A stretch of DNA of 64,000 nt, from the NCBI RefSeq assembly GCF_003668995.1, contig NZ_CP033068.1, positions 4,278,001 through 4,342,000 of the forward strand, given 5' to 3'. This stretch comes from Flavobacterium sp. 140616W15 (GTDB lineage Bacteria; Bacteroidota; Bacteroidia; Flavobacteriales; Flavobacteriaceae). Position numbers and translations under genes: made by a program. Positions within the stretch are counted from its first letter, which is position 1. Each line of letters begins with the position of its first letter. This document shows, piece after piece, positions 35,333 to 42,515 of this stretch. The notes under the pieces are model-generated. The model saw only the letters and a list, made by a program, of their open reading frames with translations, searched no databases and was not told the origin of the DNA.

Positions 35333-36099
35333 TATTTTTTTACTTTAAGTGGATTCTTTAATCCTTTGAATGCATCTAAATCTGCTTTTATTGAGCCAAC
35401 AGCAAGTTCTGCTTTTACTCGAACAGGTAATTTATTGTTGTCGTCTGATATCCATAGCGTTACACTTTCTTTTTCTTTGAAAACGCGTCCCGATTGTACT
35501 AATGGTTTGAAAATCATAGTTGGAACGGTTCCAAATTTAGTTGTAATATCCTCACGACCTACGAATTTTAACTTAAATTTTGTTGTTTCGTTGTCAAAAA
35601 ACATATCAATCGTTATTGAATCACCCGATTTTAGTTTGTCTATATTAGGGTGATTTCTTAGATAATAAAATGCAGAGATAATATCTTGTACATTTTTACC
35701 AACAGCGACTGTTTTTTCGGTTTTGTGTTTGTAATCTTTTACTAGAACTCGACCATCTTGAGCAAAAAAACCTTCTTGATTCTTGGTGTATCCGCCTTCG
35801 TCTATTTTTCGTACAAATTGATAAGGGGCTCCGGTTTCTTTATCAAAATAGCTTTCGTATAAATCATCTACTTTAAAGAAAAATCGTGACATACCAGTTG
35901 TGTATCCTTTGCCAATTGCATGGAATACTTTTTTATTATTTACTGTAGCTTCTTTAACTTCAAGTGTGGCATATCCAGCATTTATAATACCGTAATGTAT
36001 TCTAAACTTGAACCATTCGCCTACGTCGAATGCGTCTTCTTTTTGGGAATCGAAGCTGAGTGTAAGAATGACGAATATGGAGAGGATTAGTTTTTTCAT
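35332..36099 (-). CDS. DUF3108 domain exported protein
   Basis: About 255 residues. The start at 36099 gives signal peptide MKKLILSIFVILTLSFDSQ. The body is an all-beta DUF3108 protein: EWFKFRIHYGIINAGYATLE, VDDLYESYFDKETGAPYQFV and MFFDNETTKFKLKFVGRED. Function unknown; probably periplasmic. First gene of the unit that contains tryptophan dioxygenase. Confidence 0.85.
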   Translation of the reverse strand: MKKLILSIFVILTLSFDSQKEDAFDVGEWFKFRIHYGIINAGYATLEVKEATVNNKKVFHAIGKGYTTGMSRFFFKVDDLYESYFDKETGAPYQFVRKIDEGGYTKNQEGFFAQDGRVLVKDYKHKTEKTVAVGKNVQDIISAFYYLRNHPNIDKLKSGDSITIDMFFDNETTKFKLKFVGREDITTKFGTVPTMIFKPLVQSGRVFKEKESVTLWISDDNNKLPVRVKAELAVGSIKADLDAFKGLKNPLKVKK

Positions 36100-36152
36100 A
36101 AGTTTCTTTGACAATTTATAAAGATAAATGCAAATTCTATTCCAAATGTATT

Positions 36153-36190
36153 AAAACAAAAAAACTCAGTCAAGGAATGACTGAGTTTTT
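36153..36190 (-). terminator. Terminator of the candidate small RNA
   Basis: An 11-bp stem AAAACTCAGTC (36161-36171) with GACTGAGTTTT (36179-36189), then TTTGTTTT on the minus strand. Confidence 0.85.
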
Positions 36191-36270
36191 ATGCTATTAA
36201 CTAACCAAAAAACTATAAATTATGAAATTTATATCAATTTAGGAAGGAAACCACCCCCTCCTGTTTTGCG
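36155..36270 (-). ncRNA. Candidate small RNA of about 110 bases
   Basis: On the minus strand, a -7 element TATCTTTG (36275-36282) is followed after a few bases by a G-rich run (CAGGAGGGGGTGG, near 36250-36263) and then AT-rich sequence, ending at a strong terminator 36153-36190. No open reading frame of note on that strand. The unusual purine-rich GGAGGGGGTGG stands out in such AT-rich DNA. It lies between hppD and the DUF3108 gene on the same strand. I do not recognise it as a known RNA family. Confidence 0.45.
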
Positions 36271-36274
36271 AGTG

Positions 36275-36282
36275 CAAAGATA
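36275..36282 (-). promoter_or_regulatory. -7 element (TATCTTTG) of the candidate small RNA
   Basis: Exact TAnnTTTG match on the minus strand just before the G-rich start of the candidate RNA. Confidence 0.5.
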
Positions 36283-36392
36283 GATACAAACTCCTTAAAA
36301 ATAATAGTAAAAAAGTCAGTTTAACATAACATTTGCAAAAAAAGCATCAGTTTAAAGAGGATTTTTTTGCATAATGCATAAAAAAACCGTTT

Positions 36393-37550
36393 TTACAGCG
36401 TTCCTCGCAATTCTTGTTCTCTTTCAATTGACTCAAAAAGGGCTTTGAAGTTCCCTGCACCGAATCCTTTAGCTCCCATTCTCTGAATTATCTCGAAAAA
36501 TAAGGTAGGACGGTCTTGAACTGGCTTAGTAAATATCTGTAACAAATATCCATCTTCGTCTGCATCGACCATAATGGCTAGTTTTTCAATTTCATTGATG
36601 TCTTCTTTCATCATTTCCATATGAACTCCTAAGCGTTCTGGAATTGCTTGGTAATATGTATGTGGTGGAGCTGATAAAAATTCAACACCTCTTGCTTTTA
36701 ATTGTGATACAGTTTTTATAATGTCATCTGTAGCGATAGCAATATGTTGAATTCCTGGTCCGCCATAAAAATCTAAATATTCTTCAATTTGTGATTTTTT
36801 CTTTCCTTCAGCAGGTTCATTGATTGGGAATTTGATTCTTCCGTTCCCGTTAGACATTACTTTACTCATCAAAGCAGAATATTCTGTAGTGATTTGTTTG
36901 TCATCAAATGATAAGAAATTTACGAATCCCATAACGTCTTCGTAGAATTTTACCCATGTATTCATTTCATTCCAACCTACATTTCCTACCATGTGGTCGA
37001 TATATTTTAATCCTGTTGGTTCTGGATTATAATCTGATTTCCATTCTTTGTAACCTGGTAAGAAAACACCATTATAATTTTTTCTTTCTACAAAAATATG
37101 AACTGTTTCTCCGTAAGTGTAAATTCCTGAACGTACTACTTCTCCAAATTCATCTTTTTCGACAGTAGGTTCCATAAACGAACGTGCGCCACGTTTTATA
37201 GTTTCTTCATATGCGCTTCTGGCGTCTTCAACCCAAAGAGCAGCAACTTTTACACCATCACCATGTTTTTTAAGATGTTCGTGAATAGGAGAGTCTTGCG
37301 TTAAGGGTGTTGTTAAAACAATTCTGATTTTGTCTTGTTTTAAAACATATGATGCTTTGTCTCTTACTCCTGTTTCTAGCCCTGCATAAGCTAATGATTG
37401 GTAGCCAAAAGCTGTTTTGTAATAGTGTGCTGATTGTTTTGCATTTCCTACGTAGAATTCTACATAATCTGTACCTAATAAAGGAAGAAAGTCTTGTGCT
37501 CCTTCAAAGATTTTTTCTAATCCGTATTCTACTGATTTTACGTTTTTCAT
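36393..37550 (-). CDS. hppD: 4-Hydroxyphenylpyruvate dioxygenase
   Basis: Converts 4-hydroxyphenylpyruvate to homogentisate in tyrosine breakdown (Fe(II) enzyme). The start at ATG 37550 (MKNVKSVEYGLEKIFEGAQD) gives 385 residues; the 27-residue upstream extension reads repeat DNA. Iron ligands: H in YIDHMVGNVGW, H in GGPGIQHIAIATDDI and E in TLFFEIIQRMG. Ends with GAGNFKALFESIEREQELRG. Forms a tyrosine unit with hmgA, which is separated from it by a four-helix-bundle gene in repeat DNA. Confidence 0.95.
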   Translation of the reverse strand: MKNVKSVEYGLEKIFEGAQDFLPLLGTDYVEFYVGNAKQSAHYYKTAFGYQSLAYAGLETGVRDKASYVLKQDKIRIVLTTPLTQDSPIHEHLKKHGDGVKVAALWVEDARSAYEETIKRGARSFMEPTVEKDEFGEVVRSGIYTYGETVHIFVERKNYNGVFLPGYKEWKSDYNPEPTGLKYIDHMVGNVGWNEMNTWVKFYEDVMGFVNFLSFDDKQITTEYSALMSKVMSNGNGRIKFPINEPAEGKKKSQIEEYLDFYGGPGIQHIAIATDDIIKTVSQLKARGVEFLSAPPHTYYQAIPERLGVHMEMMKEDINEIEKLAIMVDADEDGYLLQIFTKPVQDRPTLFFEIIQRMGAKGFGAGNFKALFESIEREQELRGTL

Positions 37551-37664
37551 AATGAGATAATTTGTAAATGAGATAATGAGATAATTCTTGAAATGGATAT
37601 AATTAAAAAAAAAATATTTTCTAATTGACACATTCTCTAATTCTCTAATTTTCTAATTTTTGAT
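37551..37664. repeat. CTAATT/GAGATAAT word repeat, left side of the four-helix-bundle gene
   Basis: Left part repeats GAGATAATTTGT, GAGATAATGAGATAATT. The right part reads CTAATTGACACATTCTCTAA, then TTCTCTAATTTTCTAATT, and runs into the gene's 3' end. Its inner segment is the reverse complement of the element at 38016-38042. Confidence 0.75.
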
Positions 37665-38008
37665 GTTGATATTATTTTGTTTAAAATTTTTAAAATTTCA
37701 GACAAATCATTTAATAAATTATTACAGTTTGGGTAATCTTTATGAGCTTTACATAAGAATAGCCAATATTCAGTTTCGTCTGCTTCTTTAATCGCAATTT
37801 TTAATTTATGAATAAAATCTGCTTTACTTTCTACATTTTGAGATTCTTTCGAATTAGCTCCAATAGATGTTCCGCTTTTTAATAATTGATTTGCAATAAC
37901 AAATTTCTTTTGATCTTGTAATTGATTCGTGTAGTCAATTATTTTTAGTGCAAAATTGAATGTCTTTATTAAAAGTGTATTGTCTTTGTATTTTTCGTTG
38001 AATGTCAT
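37637..38008 (-). CDS. Four-helix-bundle protein (TIGR02436/S23 family)
   Basis: 123 residues. The family is found in 23S rRNA intervening sequences and as lone intergenic genes, and shares its fold with the Avd accessory proteins of diversity-generating retroelements. The signature is clear: FALKIIDYTNQL, then VIANQLLKSGTSIGANSKES and SKADFIHKLKIAIKEADETE, then YWLFLCKA. No reverse transcriptase is nearby. The gene breaks the hppD-hmgA pair and is bracketed by inverted CACATTNTCTAATT words, suggesting insertion as a unit. Biochemical function is unknown. Confidence 0.9.
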   Translation of the reverse strand: MTFNEKYKDNTLLIKTFNFALKIIDYTNQLQDQKKFVIANQLLKSGTSIGANSKESQNVESKADFIHKLKIAIKEADETEYWLFLCKAHKDYPNCNNLLNDLSEILKILNKIISTSKIRKLEN

Positions 38009-38148
38009 TTGTTTAATTAGAGAATTAGATAATGTGTTAACGAGATGATTTATTATATTTAGTAAAGATAATAATTTGTAATCTAAGGATTACTTTTTTC
38101 ATTTCAATAGAGATTTTCTAATTATCAAATTGGCACATTGACTAATTA
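38009..38148. repeat. CTAATT word repeat, right side of the four-helix-bundle gene
   Basis: AATTAGAGAATTAGATAATG then TGTTAACGAGATGATTTATT; its reverse complement matches the left element's ACACATTCTCTAATTCTCTA. Further out are TTTTCTAATTATC, AATTGGCACATTGACTAATT. The same words return at 39309-39400. Confidence 0.7.
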
Positions 38149-39303
38149 TTCTGTCCAAGATTTGTAATACTGTCCATCATCAAGACCCATTGCTTCTTCC
38201 GTTACCATAAGTGGTCGGAAAGTATCAACCATTACAGCTAATTCGTGAGTTTCTTTATGACCAATACTACGCTCCATTGCTCCTGGCGCTGGGCCGTGTG
38301 GAATTCCTTTTGGATGTAAAGTAATATGACCTTGTTCTATGTTATTGCGACTCATAAAATCACCGTCTACATAATATAGTACTTCATCTGAATCGATATT
38401 ACTATGATTATATGGAGCAGGAATTGCTTTTGGATGATAATCGTAAAGTCTTGGGCAGAACGAACAAACAACAAAAGTGGCTGTTTCGAAAGTTTGATGT
38501 ACTGGTGGCGGTTGGTGTACACGCCCAGTTATAGGTTCAAAATTATGAATCGAGAATCCATAGGGGAAATTATATCCATCCCAGCCCACAACATCAAAAG
38601 GATGAGTGGCATAAACAACTTCGTGAATCATGCCTTCTTTCTTGATTTTAATTAAAAAATCACCTTTTTCGTCGTGTGTTTCTAATTCATTTGGCAATAT
38701 AAAATCACGCTCACAAAATGGAGAATGTTCTAAATGCTGACCTGATTGATTTTTATAACGTTTTGGAGTATAAAAAGGAGCGAATGATTCAACGTAAAAT
38801 AGTCGGTTTTCTTCTGTCTCGAATTCTATTTGGTAAATAATACCTCGGGGAATGATTAAATAATCTCCATATTCAAAAGGGATATTCCCTAGCATGGTTC
38901 TTAATTTTCCTTTTCCTTTATGGATGAAAATCATTTCATCGGCATCGGCATTTTTGTAGTAATATTTTCTAAGTGATTCTTTTGGAGCTGCTAAGCCTAT
39001 AATGCAGTCTTTGTTAACTAACATAGCTTTGCGACTGTCAAGAAAATCATTTTCTGGCTTTAATTCAAAACCTTTAAAAAGCAATGACTTTATATTTTTT
39101 CCAATTGCAATTTTTGGTTCAACAGAGTAAGAGTTTAAAATTTCCTTTACTTGTGTTGGTCTGTGAACATGATAGGATAATGATGAGTGTCCGTGGAAAC
39201 CTTCGGTTCCAAATAACTGTTCATAATAAAGTTCGCCGTTTGGTTTTTCGAACTGGGTGTGTCTTTTTTGAGGAAAACTTCCTAATTTATGATATAATGG
39301 CAT
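38146..39303 (-). CDS. hmgA: Homogentisate 1,2-dioxygenase
   Basis: Opens the homogentisate ring to maleylacetoacetate (Fe(II)). 385 residues, a cupin-type dioxygenase. Visible: GFHGHSSLSYHVHRPTQV, ADADEMIFIHKGKGKLRTML, YGDYLIIPRGIIYQIEF, PFDVVGWDGYNFPYGFSIHN, GRVHQPPPVHQTFE, SDEVLYYVDGDFMSRNN and HPKGIPHGPAPGAMERSIG. It works directly after HppD in tyrosine degradation and lies upstream of it on the same strand. A fumarylacetoacetase gene is not in this window. Confidence 0.93.
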   Translation of the reverse strand: MPLYHKLGSFPQKRHTQFEKPNGELYYEQLFGTEGFHGHSSLSYHVHRPTQVKEILNSYSVEPKIAIGKNIKSLLFKGFELKPENDFLDSRKAMLVNKDCIIGLAAPKESLRKYYYKNADADEMIFIHKGKGKLRTMLGNIPFEYGDYLIIPRGIIYQIEFETEENRLFYVESFAPFYTPKRYKNQSGQHLEHSPFCERDFILPNELETHDEKGDFLIKIKKEGMIHEVVYATHPFDVVGWDGYNFPYGFSIHNFEPITGRVHQPPPVHQTFETATFVVCSFCPRLYDYHPKAIPAPYNHSNIDSDEVLYYVDGDFMSRNNIEQGHITLHPKGIPHGPAPGAMERSIGHKETHELAVMVDTFRPLMVTEEAMGLDDGQYYKSWTE

Positions 39304-39308
39304 GGCTT

Positions 39309-39400
39309 TTCAATTAGATAACTTGTAAATTAGATAATTAGAAAATGTGAATTGTGTGAACAGATAATTAGTTTATTTTCTAATTGACCAATTACCCCAA
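39309..39400. repeat. CTAATT word repeat upstream of hmgA
   Basis: Contains AATTAGATAACTTGTAAATT, AGATAATTAGAAAATGTG, GATAATTAGT and TTTTCTAATTGACCAATTAC, the same vocabulary as the repeats on both sides of the four-helix-bundle gene. Confidence 0.65.
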
Positions 39401-39410
39401 TTCGAAACCA

Positions 39411-39476
39411 TTACTCAGGATTTCTCTTGATGAGGAATTGAAGATGTTCTAATAAACCTGTCCATTTTGTTTTCAT
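39411..39476 (-). CDS. Possible 21-residue small open frame upstream of hmgA
   Basis: ATG at 39476 to TAA at 39411; peptide begins MKTKWTGLLEHLQFLIK and ends NPE. A GATATTTG (one mismatch to the -7 consensus) lies just upstream. It could be a leader peptide or a gene fragment; coding status is uncertain. Confidence 0.25.
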   Translation of the reverse strand: MKTKWTGLLEHLQFLIKRNPE

Positions 39477-39555
39477 TATGACAAATATCGTAATTTATAT
39501 TAATAAAAATTACACATTATATTATTTATAACACAAATTATTTCTAAAATCTGAA

Positions 39556-41937
39556 TTAGAATACAAAACCTATTTTAAACCAAGTGTAGCCTTTTGTATT
39601 TTCTGGTGACCAAGAATATTTTACTTCTATAGGGCCTAACATTGTTTCTAGTCCGTAACCTACGGCATAACCGGTGTATTTGGGTACTGATATCCATTCG
39701 ACACCTTCAAAAATATTGTCACCAAGGTTTGCAAAGTTTGCAGCGAAATTAATATGATTTTTTTTGAAAATCTCATAATCAAATGTTATGTCAGTTTTTA
39801 TAAGGCTATTCCCAGAAACACTTAAAAAGTCATATCCGTAGAAATAATTAAAATTATCTAATTTTTGATAGCCATATCCTCCTAATAGATAATTAAAAAA
39901 AGGTACACTTGTTTGACCAAAAGTTAGCCCTGCATTGGCTTTAAGCACAACTGTAGCTCTATTAAATATGGTTTTTGCTATGCCAATTTCGGCTTTTGCA
40001 GTAGAGAAGGGTTCAAATGCTTGTGTGTAATTTGAAGAGAATAAATAAGATTGAATATTACCCGAAAAACCCCACCCTCTTTTAGGGAAGTCTTTATTGT
40101 CGAAATTGTCGTAATTCATATATCCGAATAAACTAAAGTAGCTACTTTTGTCGATATTAGGATCTGTACTGACAGATGTATTAGAATTTATTTTTAAATA
40201 TTTGTATTCGACTCCTCCTCCTATTAAAAACTTCTGAACAAAAATACTTTGAAAATAAGCCTCATTCGTAATATCAAGAAAATCAACATTAACTAAGTTT
40301 GGATCTATGTTTTTATTAAGTGGATTGCTTAATTCACTCGATATGTTTCGATTAAATTGGGTTAATCTTGATTTGAATCCAAAACTAATATTAAAACCAT
40401 TCTCGATATAATAATCTAGATTATATCTAAAATTATCTCCTAAAATTACATCTAATGAAGTAATGTCGTTTTTAAAGAGTGTTTTTTTATGTGTTAGATT
40501 TACTAGTATTGCACTTTTATACAAGCCATCGTAGTGTAAGCCAAATTTTAAATATGTTTTTGTTGGATTTTCTTTTAAAACTAAATTTAAGTCGTCGCGA
40601 GAATCGTTAGAATCTAATGAATAGGAGATGGCGCTAAAGTTTTGAGTAGCATTAATGTTGTTGACTCCTTTTATTAGATCTGCATAGGTTATTTTTGAAC
40701 CAGCTTTAAAACGTAGTTTACTTGTTATGTATTCTTCAGTATAATTGTCTAAATGATTGTTGTTTATGTTTTTTATTTTTAGTGTGTCTGAAGCTACTTT
40801 TAATGCAGGTTTTTTATAATAGCCTTGTTTTTCAACTAATGCTTTAATTTTTTCATAAACCGAGAATGTAGCATCTTCTCCTCTGCGGATAATTTGCTCT
40901 CCTTTATCAAACGAGATTACGCCATATTCTTTAATATCTGGTTTGATATAAATATCGGTGTTTTTTACTTTTCTCTTCATCTTATCGATAGATTGAAGAT
41001 TGGTAATTTGTACCAAAATACGAGTAGCATCTTTTAGTTTGTGTCGGTCTAATAAGTCATCTTGTACATCGACTCCTATGATAATATCCGCTCCTAAATT
41101 TCGAACTTCTTTTATTGGATAATTATTTACAACTCCTCCGTCTACAATAAGTTTTCCATCTATTTCTACAGGTGAAAATAAGGAAGGAAATGCCGCACTT
41201 GCAATCATAGCTTGAGCTAAATTACCTTTGTTTAGCAATATTTCTTCACCAGTTTCAATGTTGGTTCCAATACATAAAAAAGGAGTAGGTAATTTATTGA
41301 AATCTCGAATGTGCCTTACGTTTCGAGTAAGACTGCTTAGTAAATTATAGTTGTACATTCCTTTGGAAAGGGCTTCGGGAATACCAATTTTAAAATTACT
41401 GAATGGTAAAATTACAGCATATAACTCATCGTTTCTTTTTTCGTAAAAGTTTTTAGATGATCTTGGGATGTAATCATTTATTAAATCATCAAAATTGGTT
41501 CTTTTGAAAATAGAATCAATCTGGGCGGCGTTATATCCTGATGCGTATAAACCACCGATTATTGACCCCATGCTGGTACCGCCTATAAAATCTATTTTTA
41601 CTCCAGCTTCTTCCAGTACTTTTAAAACACCAATGTGTGCAAATCCTTTGGCGCCTCCACCACTTAACACTAATCCTATTTTTGGACGATATGAAGGATC
41701 ATCTTTCGTTTTCTTTAGGGTATCTTGAACAAGTTTGTCTTGAGCAAATGTGTGTTGTGTAAATCCAAATAATAACAATAGAGCCAATTTTTTTAAGCTC
41801 CAGATAGGAATGGAAAATTGCGAGTATATAAAAGCTGTTTTTTCTTGCAAAATAAGAGCGACCCTAGAAGCTCTTTTTTTTGTAATAGAAAAAAAGCTTT
41901 TTAATCGGTTTGTAGTGGACAGCTGGGTGAGGCTCAT
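39556..41937 (-). CDS. Patatin-like phospholipase fused to an outer-membrane beta-barrel
   Basis: Outer-membrane lipase of the PlpD-like class. Open frame of 793 residues, but the signal peptide (KKLALLLLFGFTQHTFAQ) only begins near residue 49, so the real start is probably near 41800. No ATG is present there; an unusual start or a lost ATG is likely. Patatin domain (about 85-280): GGGAKG at 93-98, the nucleophile S122 in GGTSMGS, and the Asp motif DGGVVNNYP. Middle part resembles a POTRA domain; the C-terminal half is a BamA-like barrel ending in KIGFVF. Confidence 0.88.
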   Translation of the reverse strand: MSLTQLSTTNRLKSFFSITKKRASRVALILQEKTAFIYSQFSIPIWSLKKLALLLLFGFTQHTFAQDKLVQDTLKKTKDDPSYRPKIGLVLSGGGAKGFAHIGVLKVLEEAGVKIDFIGGTSMGSIIGGLYASGYNAAQIDSIFKRTNFDDLINDYIPRSSKNFYEKRNDELYAVILPFSNFKIGIPEALSKGMYNYNLLSSLTRNVRHIRDFNKLPTPFLCIGTNIETGEEILLNKGNLAQAMIASAAFPSLFSPVEIDGKLIVDGGVVNNYPIKEVRNLGADIIIGVDVQDDLLDRHKLKDATRILVQITNLQSIDKMKRKVKNTDIYIKPDIKEYGVISFDKGEQIIRRGEDATFSVYEKIKALVEKQGYYKKPALKVASDTLKIKNINNNHLDNYTEEYITSKLRFKAGSKITYADLIKGVNNINATQNFSAISYSLDSNDSRDDLNLVLKENPTKTYLKFGLHYDGLYKSAILVNLTHKKTLFKNDITSLDVILGDNFRYNLDYYIENGFNISFGFKSRLTQFNRNISSELSNPLNKNIDPNLVNVDFLDITNEAYFQSIFVQKFLIGGGVEYKYLKINSNTSVSTDPNIDKSSYFSLFGYMNYDNFDNKDFPKRGWGFSGNIQSYLFSSNYTQAFEPFSTAKAEIGIAKTIFNRATVVLKANAGLTFGQTSVPFFNYLLGGYGYQKLDNFNYFYGYDFLSVSGNSLIKTDITFDYEIFKKNHINFAANFANLGDNIFEGVEWISVPKYTGYAVGYGLETMLGPIEVKYSWSPENTKGYTWFKIGFVF

Positions 41938-42010
41938 AGAAATAGCTGGTTTGTTTTGTAAAAGTCGGAAATATTATTGAACTTTATGTGTCATTTTTGT
42001 TTTAATACTA

Positions 42011-42511
42011 TTATTTCTTTAATAAAATTAGGTTTTTGTTTTTGTCAAATTTCCATACATCAGTATGCCATCGTGCACCACCTCGACAACTCGATTGAAA
42101 CGTTTTTTCTTTTTTATTTAGTTGGATGTCGCAAAATTCATCGCATTTAGGATTGTAATCTGTTGGGATTTTTAATTTGTTAAATTGTTTGTTTACAGAG
42201 TTATATATGAAAAGTTGATGTATTGTATAAACTCCCATTCCATCATCTAGATGATAATAAGCAAAATCTTGGTAGCCATCAAAATTGTAATCTTCATTCA
42301 CCAGATGCATTTCTTTGCCTGTTATAGATGTTTCGATACTATCTATAACTTGTATTTTGTTATTCTCTGAATTAGTGATTTCTAATTTTTCAAAATCATT
42401 TATTGCTTTTATTTTTATTAGCGTTTTATCTTTTTGGTAAAATTCAAGGTTCTTTTGACTGTAACAGTGGCATGAAAGCAATATAATAATACTTAGAAGT
42501 GCTATTCTCAT
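42011..42511 (-). CDS. Exported hypothetical protein (XAC2610-like)
   Basis: 166 residues with signal peptide MRIALLSIIILLSCHCYSQ. The core EDYNFDGYQDFAYYHLDDGM is a calcium-site-like D-x-N-x-D-G repeat as in FG-GAP/XAC2610 proteins. Two later CxxxC-type segments (NPKCDEFCDI, FQSSCRGGARW) may form disulfides. Starts 5 bases after the uvrC stop, so likely co-transcribed with it. Function unknown. Confidence 0.75.
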   Translation of the reverse strand: MRIALLSIIILLSCHCYSQKNLEFYQKDKTLIKIKAINDFEKLEITNSENNKIQVIDSIETSITGKEMHLVNEDYNFDGYQDFAYYHLDDGMGVYTIHQLFIYNSVNKQFNKLKIPTDYNPKCDEFCDIQLNKKEKTFQSSCRGGARWHTDVWKFDKNKNLILLKK

Positions 42512-42515
42512 GATC

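Noticed and set aside
37551..37631. 27-residue N-terminal extension of HppD
   Set aside because: Encoded by GAGATAAT repeat DNA; the family start is MKNVKSVEYGLEK at 37550.
37637..38008. Diversity-generating retroelement accessory (Avd)
   Set aside because: Fold family is related, but no reverse transcriptase, template repeat or variable repeat is present in the window.
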